Shown: positions 24,604-38,622 of the stretch, piece after piece
Layout of the letters: every line of letters begins with the position of its first letter
How positions within the stretch are numbered: the first letter of the stretch is position 1
NCBI GenBank assembly: GCA_003255065.1
Contig: QAOA01000253.1
Span: 117,812 to 181,811 of the forward strand
DNA: 64,000 nt
Reading direction: 5' to 3'
Source of the DNA: Cercis canadensis
Lineage: Eukaryota > Streptophyta > Magnoliopsida > Fabales > Fabaceae
Position numbers and translations under genes: made by a program
Notes under the pieces: model-generated
What the model was told of the DNA's origin: nothing
Database searches by the model: none
The model's input: the letters and a program-made list of their open reading frames with translations, nothing else

Positions 24604-26165
24604 TCAAGTATCAAAGCCAGAATAGATTCCACTCTCCCTCAACAACCTCTTCTCTTCTTCAACATAATTTTTTCCTCTGCTTGCCTGACCGAACTCTCTT
24701 TTCCTCTTTTCCTTCTGAGAGAAAGAAAGATTCTTCTTCTCTTTCTGAGTCTGAGCGGTTGGCAGCTGCTCTCCGAGGGATATAGCAGCTCTTGTTTTCA
24801 TTCGTTCTTCATAAGATTCTTCAGTCTCCTCTTTCACGCGCCTTTCCTTTCCAGTGGACCATGACCAATCTTGCTTCCCGTCATCCAGTTCTTTTGGTGG
24901 GGGTACATTCAAGACTGAAGGTCCACCTTTATATCCATGTCGTTTCAAAGCTTCAAAGTCAATAGCGCCACTTTTCTGCTTACAAGATTTACCTGTAGAC
25001 ATAAAGTAATAATATTGTAAAGGAAAATTCTACAGCAATAAAACTATGGGAAACCGAGTGGAGAGAGCTATCCCAATATTGATTTCACCCAATATGGTTA
25101 AATAAAATCAGGAATAAATCATGAGTGGAGGTTTACAAATCCTAATATTATCATTTGGATTTGCTTAAAAAAAAACTTTTAGGGAAATACTTCTAGTACT
25201 CCCATAGTACCACAAAACTCAACACTACTTCCATAACTATTGTCCCAAGTTTCACTTCTTAATTTTTGCCTCCAACTCAATCACGATTCTTAAAAAGCAT
25301 ACGTGTTTAAATTTAAATAGAAGTAGTACCTACATTCTTGGTACTCTTGTAGTACTAGAAATATTCTCCCATTCTAGATGCCAACATCATTTAAAGAGTG
25401 GCAGTAGTTCTTTTTCTTTCCAGTTTTCATCGTCTATGCTCACTTCACAAGCTTCAAGCATGTAAACATTTGTCAATATCTCAAATTAGTCTATCTTTTG
25501 TGTGCATGTATAGTAATCAAAATCAACACCTCCATTTCAGGCTATAATTAAATAAAACATTCTCAAAGAAGTTTATTTTTAAGCAACAGTGTAGCAACCC
25601 ATCATTATCCTGCACTAACTTGAACTGAGGTTGCCTTTACTTAACTGAATCAGTTTTTGCCATCAAGATGACATGGAGAACCAAACATGCTGTTCTACAA
25701 CATTTGGCTGTCATTAATTTGTGCTACTGCTCTTCTATAATATGATCTCTCAATTACCTTTCAATCCAAATTGATGACAGCCAAAGAATTATATACAAAC
25801 TGGTTGCTATCTTCATTGAGAAAAATATGAACCCACATTACAATAACGAAATAAATATGTCATAATCATAATAAGCACTATTGCACATTCATTACACAAG
25901 GAACTAGGATAGTCCTGAGCATAAGAAATCTTTTCTGGAAACTATATGTATTTATTTATTTGTGTCAACAACATTTGCTAAATCCATCACATTCAATTAG
26001 ACTTCAGCATACATTTCTCCAAGCTATTAAATGAAAAAGATGTTGCATTATACCTTTTGACTTTTTCCCGCTATTGTTGTTATCATGATCAGAGTCTGAA
26101 TGTAAAGATGAGGATTCGTCTGCTGATGAATCATCATCATCACTCCATGGCATTGTCCTCTTCAT
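24604..26165 (-). CDS. Small charged protein of unknown function, probably nuclear (166 aa)
   Basis: Coding exons are 26165-26054 and 24992-24604 (minus strand). The splice joins Ser-Lys-Gly across a phase-1 GT-AG intron. The first coding exon begins after an acceptor at 26183. A non-coding first exon probably ends at 27318, where a GTAATT donor follows. The N-terminus (MKRTMPWSDDDDSSADE) is acidic and Ser-rich. It is followed by a Lys-rich stretch, a conserved-looking core (IDFEALKRHGYKGGPSVL, then NVPPPKE and a WSWSTGKE motif), a charged probable coiled coil (about 95-145), and the tail RLLRESGIYSGFDT. The core and tail look like a conserved eukaryotic family, but I cannot name it. Low-complexity acid and basic blocks suggest a nuclear or RNA-associated protein, which is inference. 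MPWSDDDD at 26153 is an alternative start. Confidence 0.82.
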
Positions 26166-26182
26166 GGTACGAAAAAAAAACT

Positions 26183-27360
26183 CTGTTAACATATAAAGGA
26201 TGTGATTAAAATATAAACTAAATCTCCAAAATGAGACAAACAAAAAACAGTCATCAGGGATCCCTTGGTCGCCAAATCTGAAGACTCATCCAAATACGAA
26301 TTACAATGTTAAACATTTAAAAAGGAAAAATAAAACAATTCAAAAGAAATTTAATCTTAATAAAAATGTGACACATGTTCATCATATTACATTCATATTC
26401 AGGATTCAACACATACACATCATAAACTAAGAGAGCCACCATTAAGGTTCAATTGCACTACTCTGTAAGCAGTAAGCATACCAGGGAAAGATACCACGTT
26501 CAAATGTCAATCAAGATAAAGAGCAGCATTTTATATATACAAGAAAGGACATGGTTAAAAGCCTAGTAAACTAATATTGGATAATTTAAATATCAATAAC
26601 ACATTCTTAACGACAGGCCAGCAACTCAAGCTCAGTGGCTATACAGAAAATCAACTGGTAACAGAAACCATCCATGGCAGCATAAATTGGCATAGCTCCC
26701 AATTAACTAAATGACAATTGAAAAGCCTATCAAAAGAACCGTAAAACTAATGAAACCCCCAAAATGGTGAAGTGTGATGGTACCTAAGCTTGTCGTACGC
26801 AAAAGAGAACTAAGAATGGATGAAATAGTTTAAGGGATATAGGGGGAATTAGGCCAAAAAAAGACAAAGAGATAGAATTCCAGGATATCTAGTAAAGCTC
26901 TCCAACATATATGAAGCCTCAAGTTCCAGAACACATTGCAGAATACTTAGATATGTAACTTCTAATCTTCAAGAGTAACTTTATTCACAAAACAAAAGAA
27001 AATTCACTTTCTGTATGAATGCGTCCACCAAACTTGTGCATACCATCAAAGTGATGAAACATACAAATCCATGAAATTTCTAAAAAGCCCAGAACCTTCA
27101 GGAAACCACGGTGGTAGAACTCACCTGATGTCATATTGATTTTAAGAACAAGTATACAATTCCAAGAGGAAAATTTGGGTTCTGGCGACTATATCACGAT
27201 TAAACAAGCATAGATGGATTTGGGCGACTTATTCTAGATGATTTAAGATAAACTTTCGCAGACAAACACAAGGACCCATAACAAAGAAAGGGGAAAACTA
27301 GACTGAACGGAAATTACCGTCAAAGCAACACAACACCGACGTCGATTTGTTGCTTCCTAA
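26183..27360 (-). other. Probable 5' leader intron and first exon of the unknown-protein gene
   Basis: On the minus strand an acceptor (GTTAACAG) stands at 26183, just before the coding exon, and a good donor (GACG followed by GTAATT) at 27318. No coding frame is visible between them, consistent with a ~1.1-kb intron in the 5' UTR. Confidence 0.45.
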
Positions 27361-28320
27361 ATATCCGCAGATACAGCTCAACAGAGCTAGAGAGACCAAG
27401 CCAAGGGGTTTATGGGATCTTCTCTATCCACAGTGGCGACCAATTATTTGGTTTGGGTTTCCCTCTGGTATCTTAATTCTTAGCCGAAAAAGAGTTTTTT
27501 TTTTAATTATTTGGAAAAAAAAAAAAATGTGAGAGGTTTAGAGAATTTCCTTTTTAAACCTTCCTCTCATAATTATAATTATATATGTTTTATAAACTAT
27601 TAAATTTGTTTTAACTTTTCCTTAAAAAAAAATAGAATAAGTAGGTGGTAAAATATATAAACTATTTTTTAATATTATTTATTATTATTATTATTTTTAA
27701 ATATAAATAAAATAATTATATAACATTAAATGATATTTTAATTATTTCATCGTAAAACAAACATCTATTTAAATTTTATTTATTTTAGCCTTCAACTATT
27801 TTTTAAAAAAATTTTAAACCTGAAAATAATTTTTTCTTTAACTTTAAAATGATTATTATTACTTCCATAAAACATTCCAATTAAATTGAGGTGGAACAAA
27901 TTTCAACTGATCTCTTGTAAAAATCTCTAATTAAAAAATACAACTATTTTTATCCAAAAACCACCGTTTTTCAATTAACAACTTTAATAAAAGTGTGTGT
28001 GTGTGTTTTTTTTAAAGGATGAATTATTATCTAAGAGAGAAAAAAGATAAAAAGACATCATAAAACAAAAACAAGCGTTTACAAATTCCTTTTTGGTAAA
28101 TATTTTCTTTCTTTTTTTACTTTTCAACAAATGAATTTTAACATTGCGATAAAAGCATCATCAATTCATCATACATTATTGACTATTTCCCCATTGCTCT
28201 TCTACTCGTAGAAACTAGAGATAGAAAATAAATAAATAAATTATTTTACTTTCTCTAAGACAATTTAGTTTGCCTCATCATTAATAATTTTAAAAACGAT
28301 AATAATAATATTATAAAAAT

Positions 28321-28520
28321 TTTATGATATTATATAAGTATATCATATTATATTGATGTGATAAATATATTTAATTTTTATATTTTATTGAATATAAATA
28401 TGATTTATCTTATTTCTTAAATAAACTTAAAAATAATTTATTTGTATATATGTCATTCACACATTAGCTATTCTTATGTAGTATGATATATTACATAAAT
28501 GTCAAAAGTATTTAAAAAAC
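28321..28520. mobile_element. MITE-like element, copy 2 of 3
   Basis: Same order of blocks as copy 1: TATAAGTATATCATATTATA at the left, internal TTTTTATATTTTATTGAATA, and TAGTATGATATATTACATAA at the right. Confidence 0.6.
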
Positions 28521-28570
28521 CTTCATAATATTATTATACTAATATATTATTTTAGATTAATAAAAACAGA

Positions 28571-28765
28571 GATTTTATGATATTATATATGTATGTCATA
28601 CTATACTGGCGTGGTAAGCATACATGATTTTTATATTTTATTAAATATAAAATATAATTTATCTTATTTTCTCAAACAAACTTAAAGTAATTAACTTATA
28701 CACACATTTATTATTCCTATATGGTATGACATATTATATAAATAAAAAAATATCTAAAAAAACCT
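28571..28765. mobile_element. MITE-like element, copy 3 of 3
   Basis: Left terminus ATGTATGTCATACTATAC and right terminus GGTATGACATATTATATAA are inverted. Internal sequence matches copies 1 and 2. It lies only about 50 bp from copy 2 in the same orientation. Confidence 0.6.
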
Positions 28766-29291
28766 CCTAATAAAAAACATTGTCAAGTAATTATATATAT
28801 ATACTTCTTTCGTATTAATAAAATTAATCTCTACACATTTTATTAATATTTTAGAATAGTTTCAGTAGTTCTTTTAAAAAAAAATTGGATTTAGACTTGA
28901 TTTAGTATTAGTATATACCTATGTTGCACGTATACGAGTACAAAACGTCGGTATAGCGATTTTTCAAAAAATAGAATACAGGTAAGTAACAACTAACAAA
29001 TATTAAGTATTAACCAAAAATATAAATTATCAATCAAAATTCAAATCATAACACTATTTATTTCATCATTTTCATCACCACCATCACCAATTATTACAGT
29101 TTTTATCTCAAGTTTATCAAGTGATAAGTTAGTAACTTTAAGATCATCAGCCCTATCAAATAGCTCATAATTATCTCCAACAACATTTCAATTTTTTGTG
29201 TCTCCCATTAAATATTTGTCACTTTTCCTCGACAAAATATAAAAATTTGTATGAACAAATACTAAATCTTCAGCTCTTTGAAAATTCATTA

Positions 29292-29545
29292 AGTTTCTCT
29301 TCATTGAATAGATAAAGAAGTATGTACTCTAATTTATTTTACAGCAAGATGGTGAAACATGCCCCCAATTTTTTATTTGAAATTGAGTTAGGGGAGAAAA
29401 ATGGGCATAAGGCAAAACGATGTTGTTTTGGGAGGTATGACTTTGCCTTTTTCACGAAACGGTGTTGTTCCATTTAAGTGGAAAATTGGCCTCTCGAAAC
29501 GACGTCATCCCAAGTGACTGGGCCCCATAAACCACTTTTGTGCGT

Positions 29546-29590
<45 letters not shown>

Positions 29591-29846
29591 NAAGTTTCTC
29601 TTCATTGAATAGATAAAGAAGTATGTACTCTAATTTATTTTACAGCAAGATGGTGAAACATGTCCCCAATTTTTTATTTGAAATTGAGTTAGGGGAGAAA
29701 AATGGGCATAAGGCAAAACGATGTTGTTTTGGGAGGTATGACTTTGCCTTTCTCACGAAACGGTGTTGTTCCATTTAAGTGGAAAATTGGCCTCTCGAAA
29801 CGACGTCATCCCAAGTGACTGGGCCCCATAAACCACTTTTGTGCGG
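29292..29846. repeat. 255-bp direct repeat separated by poly-T and one N
   Basis: Bases 29292-29546 recur at 29592-29846 with only a few differences (for example CCCCCAAT versus TCCCCAAT). Each copy ends in a long T-run, the first followed by an N (29591) and the second containing an N (29868). The exact placement of copy two right after the N suggests two contig ends or haplotypes that were not merged. Confidence 0.85.
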
Positions 29847-30116
29847 TTTTTTTTTTTTTTTTTTTTTNTTTTTTTTTTTTTTTTTTTTTATGAAACGGTG
29901 CATTTCAAAATGGACAAATTAAAAAAAAATTATTATTATTTGTATTTTATAAGAAGGATATGTGTTTTGCATATGGTTTTAAAAATCGGACTGAACCGTC
30001 CGATTCAATCGGTCGGACCAATACTTCGTTTAAATTTCGGTTCGGTTTAGAGGTTAAAACCGGTGGGACGGTTAAACCGGTGAACCGTTACCGGTTTTCA
30101 ATAACCGGTCGGTTCA

Positions 30117-30381
30117 CAGAGGAGTAATATTTGATATTTTTCTCAAAAACGGTGCCGTCTTGGCACCTGTTTCTAACAACCGAACTTTTTTTTCCCTCCC
30201 CTCTACCTTCTGCTTCTATTTTCCCTAAATCCATTCTCAAATCCCTAGNCAGAGGAGTAATATTTGGTATTTTTCTCAAAAACGGTGCCGTCTTGGCACC
30301 TGTTTCTAACAACCGAACTTTTTTTTCCCTCCCCTCTACCTTCTGCTTCTATTTTCCCTAAATCCATTCTCAAATCCCTAG
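30117..30381. repeat. 132-bp direct repeat flanking a single N
   Basis: Bases 30117-30248 and 30250-30381 are identical apart from about one base (TTTGATAT versus TTTGGTAT), with the N at 30249 between them. A collapsed join of overlapping contigs explains this better than a genomic duplication. Confidence 0.85.
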
Positions 30382-30684
30382 TCTAATCCCACAATCTCAC
30401 TCTCTCTCATCGAACCTTGGTGGCGGGGTCCCTTTCTCGTCGCATCTTTCTCTTTTCTCTGCTATTCTGGTTTGTGTAGCGGTACCAACACTAGTTTTTA
30501 GGCTCTTTGCGTTGGATCTGCCTTCAAGGTTTTCATCTCTTATCTTTGCATTACTCTGATAGATTTGCTTTGCTTCATATGATTATTTGAGACACAAATT
30601 CATTCTCGCTTTCTTTTATTACAGTTTTTCATAGGTGCAGCAATTAATCAAATCAACCACACTAGTTCATTGCATTTTGGAAGC

Positions 30685-33592
30685 TAGGGGTGTAAGGCAA
30701 AACCGGAAAACCGACCGAACCGAGGGCAAACAGAGAGAGATGGTCCGGTTTTTGGTTTGTTTTTTTGAAAAACCGAGACCCCCGGTTCGGTTCTCGGTTT
30801 CACTGAAGAAAAACCGGTAATAAACCGAACCGAACCGAGTCTTTTGAAACGACGTCGTTTTATATTCTTAAGGTTAGCCCTTCTAAAATCCCAAAGTCTC
30901 TTCTCGACCATACCTCCCTTCAGAAATCAGTTCACAATCCCTAAACCTAAAGTTTTCCTCTCTTCGACCCTCAGTTCCTCCCATTCTCAAGTAGTCAAAT
31001 CCTTAAGGACCCTAACTGGTTCTCGACTTCTCAGACTTCCATCGAATCAAGCCATTGCCTAACTCTCCTCTCATCTCTCGGTCTCTCTGTTCTCCATCGG
31101 ACTGTCGCTGTCTCGCTCTGTGGTGACTGGTGAGTTACTTGTCATTCTCTCTGTTTTGTTCGAATTTCTAATGTGAGGTTTATTAGAGATGACAATGGAT
31201 TGCATGCATTTTATATTTTCTGGTAAGTATTTTTCTGGTTTGTTCGAATCTCTCCATCATTCTCTGGACTGTCATTCTCTCTGGTTTGTTCGAATCTCTG
31301 GGAAGTAATTTTCTGGTTTGTTCGAATCTCTCCATCATTCTCTGGACTGTCATTCTCTCTGTTTTGTTCGAATTTCTAATGTGAGGTGTATTAGAGATGA
31401 CAATGGATTGCATGCATTTTATATTTTCTGGTTTGTTCGAATCTCTCCATCATTCTCTGGACTGTCATTCTCTCTGTTTTGTTCGAATTTCTAATGTGAG
31501 GTGTATTAGAGATGACAATGGATTGCATGCATTTTATATTTTCTGGGAAGTATTTTTCTGGTTTGTTCGAATCTCTCCATCATTCTCTGCTCTGGTTTGT
31601 TCGAATCTCTGGGAAGTAATTTTCTGGTTTGTTCGAATCTCTCCATCATTCTCTGGACTGTCATTCTCTCTGTTTTGTTCGAATTTCTAATGTGAGGTGT
31701 ATTAGAGATGACAATGGATTGCATGCATTTTATATTTTCTGGGAAGTATTTTTCTGGTTTGTTCGAATCTCTCCATCATTCTCTGGACTGTCATTCTCTC
31801 TGGTTTGTTCGAATCTATGGGAAGTAATTTTCTGGTTTGTTCGAATCTCTGGGAAGTAATTTTCTGTTTGACATTTCTGTGATTTGTCTTTGAATGAAAC
31901 TCCTTATAGTGAGTGCATGAAGAATAAATATGATTGGTTTTGTTCTGCATTCCTCTCGCTGTATCTCTTCGAGGACTCTAGGGCTTCTTTCTTTTTGTAC
32001 CGTTACTGAGCACATGTGTATCATATTGTGTAAATTCTCTCTGCAAGGACTCTCTCTGCTCCTTTATCTGACTACCCTTAACTGCTGCAATTAATTGACC
32101 ATTGATGAAGCTGTATCATTATAGGATAACAAGTTCTGGATTTTTATTTTCACTTCAATCTTGGCTACACAATGTAAAGTTTGATTATTATCTTTTTCAA
32201 TTTTAAGAATTACCCATTTGAACAAAGACTTCAAAGTGGCCCTAAAACCTTAAAATAACCATTGGAATATATAATTAACCAACTTACTAGGCATTCTTGT
32301 GGCTCTCGTAGTCATGACCACAGTACGTCATCAAAATTGTATACTATAGATCAGCAAGTTTTTGTAAAAATAGATCAACTTGGTAATGGTTCAGTTAACA
32401 TAAAATCTTATTAATTGCTCAATAAGCCATGCGTTTTCTTATTAATTTATACATTGTAACAAAACTGGTATTTGATATTTTGTTTTATATGAGGATTAGG
32501 TGAAAACAAAGAAAGCCCCCATAGTTAAAACTTAGAAAATACAATAGAGACAAGCTTGTTTCTGATAGTTACTTTGGAGTGGCATAAATGAATTTTGGAG
32601 AATATTCATGTTTGACACATCTTAGTGGTGTCAGTTTATTTGGACCAGATCTTTGGATATGCTTTCAAGTTTCTACTTTCAAGCTACTAAATTGAAATTT
32701 TTGTATATCATTATTCCTCTTGGTATCTATCAATTAACAGTTTTATTAGCTGATATTTTAATTAATGTTCTAACAAGTGCTACCATATTTTTCTGATGCA
32801 GCTTTCAAATTTCTGATAGTTTATATTCTTGTTTCCTTTTCTCAGGGATTGGATATTTTCTTATGCTAGAAGTTTATTTGTTGATTTATTTGCTGTAATT
32901 TGGATATTTTCTGATTTTGGATATGTAATTTGGAAGATTATTTTCATTGGGTTTGATTTGTTTTAGTTTCTGTCTTAAGTTGGTAAGAGTAAGCAGCAGC
33001 TTGTACTTGAATGTCCAAATTTCCTTCATGATCTTCAACTTGAAAGGCATTGCCAACATGGAGCAACCACATCTGAGAATTAATTTGGAATTGAATTTCT
33101 GTACTTGAATCTCTATCCTTGCTTTTAGAATTGGATTTGTTTGGAAACCGAGGAAGCAAATATATAGGCGATGTGGGCTTGCTTGGGTTAACTGTTAATG
33201 CTGATATCATTGGAGATATTCCACATACTGCTGCTGTTGATCCTGCAAAATCAGTCAATTATATTATGATTATGATTCTTACTTCTAGCAGGGTTGATGA
33301 TTGATGATCAATTATATTATTGATTTACTGATTTTCTGTGTATTATGATACTTTATTTGTCATTTTTTTTGGTTGATTTTCTGGCTTTGTTCTTGTTAAA
33401 ATTTGAAAAACTGATTTCAGCAGGTTTTATGGCCAAAACCGAAAAACCGACCGAACCGAACCGAATTAGACCGGTTCGGTCTGGTTCGGTTCTGCTCTCA
33501 AAAATTAAAAAAAACCGAACCAAGATTCTTCTGGCCGGTCCGGTTTCAGTTTGGGGTAAAAATCGGACCAAACTGGACTGATTACACCCTTA
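30685..33592. mobile_element. Nested non-autonomous hAT-type element with perfect 8-bp TSD
   Basis: The element starts TAGGGGTGTAA and ends TTACACCCTTA, inverted termini of 11 bp with one mismatch. It is flanked by the direct repeat TTGGAAGC at 30677-30684 and 33593-33600. An 8-bp target duplication with CAGGGGTG-like ends is the hAT hallmark. Subterminal DNA is rich in AACCGACCGAACCG and CCGGTTCGG motifs. The 2908-bp body has a leader-like CT-rich region, a higher-order tandem array (31135-31870) and no hAT transposase frame. It inserted into the larger hAT-like element, so it is the younger of the two. Confidence 0.8.
31135..31870 (+). repeat. Higher-order tandem array inside the hAT element
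   Basis: Modules such as GTTTGTTCGAATCTCTCCAT, CATTCTCTGGACTGTCATTC and a GAGATGACAATGGATTGCAT block recur in mixed order. The GTCATTCTCT block begins at 31141, 31349, 31464, 31660 and 31790, giving spacings of 208, 115, 196 and 130 bp. Open frames across it are only repeat translations. Confidence 0.85.
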
Positions 33593-35353
33593 TTGGAAGC
33601 TATATATGTCTCTTAACAGATATTTTGCTTTCTGATGCATCTCTTTGGTGTTGATTGAATCTTATATTCTAAGTAAGCTAAAAGACCTTAAAGGTTATGT
33701 GGATCAGATTAATTACCAAAGTAATCTGATGAACAAGAATGTGCGGTTAAGCTGTTGATTTAAGTGAAGTGTCAAAATAATGTCAAATATTGATAACAAT
33801 TAATCTTCCATAAGCTGTTGATTTATATCAACTCTTCAGGTTCAACTGTAAAGATGCTTTGTTGCAAGCCATGGGCTTTACCATTCTCCATATAGCATAA
33901 TAATTATTGTTTTCAGGAGTGGCTGAATGAGTGTACTCATAAGTGCTGTACTGCTGTAGTAATATAAGAAAGAGCCCTAACAAAGATGAAACTGAGAAAC
34001 ACTTTAGTTATGCTTATATGTTTTTATATGCTAATGATGGAGTCTATGAGTGCAATGTTTATTGTGAAATTAACTATTGGCGTGGTAAAGCTTATTCACA
34101 TGTATCATGGCTTGGAGGATCGAACAAGGGTAGTTTTTGTAATTTTGTAAGTTATAGTCTTAATTCTTAAAAGATTGTTAAAAAATATTTTGATTTAGAA
34201 AAATTAAGTAAGTTGTGGAAATGATTACTCATGCAATATTAGTTCTGCATCTATTGCATATTTGGAGCAAAGATGTGTTCTGTTTGGAAGCCTAGGATTA
34301 AAAGTATTACTCTGATAATTACTTACTCTATTAGGAACTTGTGTGATCTAAAACAAGTTTTCTTAATTCAATTTTTGTGACGCCTGTGCTATAATTGCTT
34401 GGCTGCACTGAATCTGCATAAGTCAAGTTTTCTGTTATTTCCTCTCCTACTGTTGCATAGTATTTCCTACCTGAGCTTTTTATTGTGTTTAAATCCCATA
34501 TGTTCCATCCTACATTGAATTTACAAAATTCTCAAACTGCCATTCTATATTCTCAAACCCAAAATGACAAGTTTTATAATGCGTAAAACCTTGGCCATAA
34601 TTCTGCAAGGCATCTTTATATTTGTTTTTGCTTTCTGCCACTAAAGGTTATGTTTACTTTAATCATCACTGATTTTGCCAACTCCAAGAATGTGCTGCTC
34701 TTATATTCCTTGTGCTTATAATTGCAGTGATACTATAGAGTCACAAGGTGCAAAGGATGTTTTTGCTCACCATCAAGTTTAACTGTGCTTCACTTATGTG
34801 TATAGTCTTGGCTGCTTTAATCACTATGCTAACCATTTCTTTTGGTCCAAAGGAAAGGAGAATTAGAGGTTACTAGAAGTTCCAAATAAGTTTATATGTC
34901 ATAGAGTACTAGCTTCTGTCCATTATTCTCATTTAGCGAAAGGTTTCCTGCACTCATCAAATTCAAAAAAATATCTGAGACTATGTGGTGGAATTGTCTA
35001 CACATCTGCTCCGTACAGAGGGTTGTTTTATTATTGCTGCAGTGTTTGCCTCTTTATAATATTAGATAGTCTGAACTGAATATACTATTGGCTTATTTGG
35101 TTTATGATTATGGGTGATAACTTGTGCATTTTACTTATGTATTTGGTTTTGATAGTTTTAAGACTATGTATTTTAATTTTTAAGTTTGAGATTTTCACTT
35201 ATGAGTTGAGTTTGATGATTTGTTCTTTATTCTCCATGTTTTCTTTTTGAATCTTTGATTTTGAAAAAAAGCTTAGGTTAAACGGTTCGACCGGGCGGTC
35301 CGACTAGTATTTTTTGCCAAACCGGTTTGCTCACTGGTCCGGTTTTTAAAACC

Positions 35354-36337
35354 TTGGTTTCGTGTTTCATTGCTGTCCCCGAAACGGGTATGTGGCCAGA
35401 AACAGCGTTTCGGTGCAATAGACGTATGTACGTTCATTAAACTGAGGCTGCAGGAATAGGGCTCTTGGATCCCTTTATTTATTTATTTTTTCAAGTTTCA
35501 CACCCATATACGTACCCGCCTGAAATTTAACCAACGCGATACTGTTAGGGTTCCGCCTTGTTTCACTATTTTCTCTGTGTAATTCCCGGCACGCTGTCGC
35601 AACCTGCCGTCACAAATTCGACTCCTCTCTGTCTCCACTGTTCCTTTTTGAGTTAGTTTTCACTCATTCTCTCATGCCTTCTATAAATTTACACCGACAC
35701 CGATATACGAGTTAGTTTTCCCTCATTCTATCATGCCTTCTTTGTGACTTTTTCTTCTGATTTTTTTTCATTTGTTTTTACTTACCATTTTGGTTCTATT
35801 TATAATTGTGGTTGATTGAATTGTTTGGTTACTTTCAAACATTTTACAACTAGGTCTGATCCCTGTCAAGAAAGCAAGATGATGACGACTATGATGGGAA
35901 AGCCATTGATAATTTCTTTTCGTTTGTGTTTCTTTTCATATTTGGTCAAAGTTTGACCACAGAGTTTAATTTGGTTTAGTAGTCAACCTTTTATGAAGTT
36001 CGAAAATTGAAGTTACAATTCTAGTGTTTGTTTAAGCTTTCAGTTTGAATTTTGATATTTTCTGTACAATCTTGCTTTTGACAGCCTTGTTGGATATTTG
36101 TGCACTCAAAATGAATTATTGTTTTGAATTTAAGTTATATATTTCCAATAATGTAGGAAAAAAAATTTTCAACCACTGTCAATGCCTCTTTTGGCTTTCA
36201 GAGAACGCTAGTACTCTCTCTGAAGATTGTGGCTTCAGTTTCCTTATTTTCCATTGTATCATGATTTTTCCTTGTCATATATAATTTTGGCTAAACGTTA
36301 ACTTATCTAGAAGGAATTTACTTTCAGATCCTGTTCT
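35354..36337. other. BUD32 promoter and 5' leader
   Basis: The hAT-like right end stops about 985 bp before the BUD32 start codon. From about 35510 the DNA becomes less AT-rich and pyrimidine-rich with short repeats (TCATTCTCTCATGCCTTCT at about 35661 and a close copy at about 35723), as expected for a promoter and leader. A leader intron is possible. No coding frame. Confidence 0.45.

Positions 36338-38622
<2,285 letters not shown>

Larger units (their letters stand above)
27361..29291. other. AT-rich intergenic DNA with two adjacent MITE copies
   Basis: Very AT-rich with many A/T runs and (ATT)n-like stretches. Two copies of the MITE-like family lie at 28321-28520 and 28571-28765. No gene is supported. 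Confidence 0.55.
29975..35353. mobile_element. Large hAT-like element hosting a nested hAT element
   Basis: The left tip GGTTTTAAAAATCGGACTGA (29975 on) is the inverted counterpart of the right tip, where the strand ends CACTGGTCCGGTTTTTAAAACC at 35353. Both subtermini are dense in CCGGT/ACCGG and GGTTCGG motifs (29990-30120; 35275-35345). The interior has a leader-like CT-rich block (30180-30460) and no clear transposase. It is interrupted by a second element at 30685-33592. I could not find a clean target duplication, so the exact ends are uncertain by a few bases. Confidence 0.55.

Noticed and set aside
31183-32024. Minus-strand frames with repeated MERFEQTRK motifs
   Set aside because: They are translations of the tandem array inside the hAT element, not a repeat protein gene.
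33943-34170. 75-codon Cys/Tyr-rich frame in the outer hAT-like element
   Set aside because: No transposase or other motif and no splice context; treated as chance.
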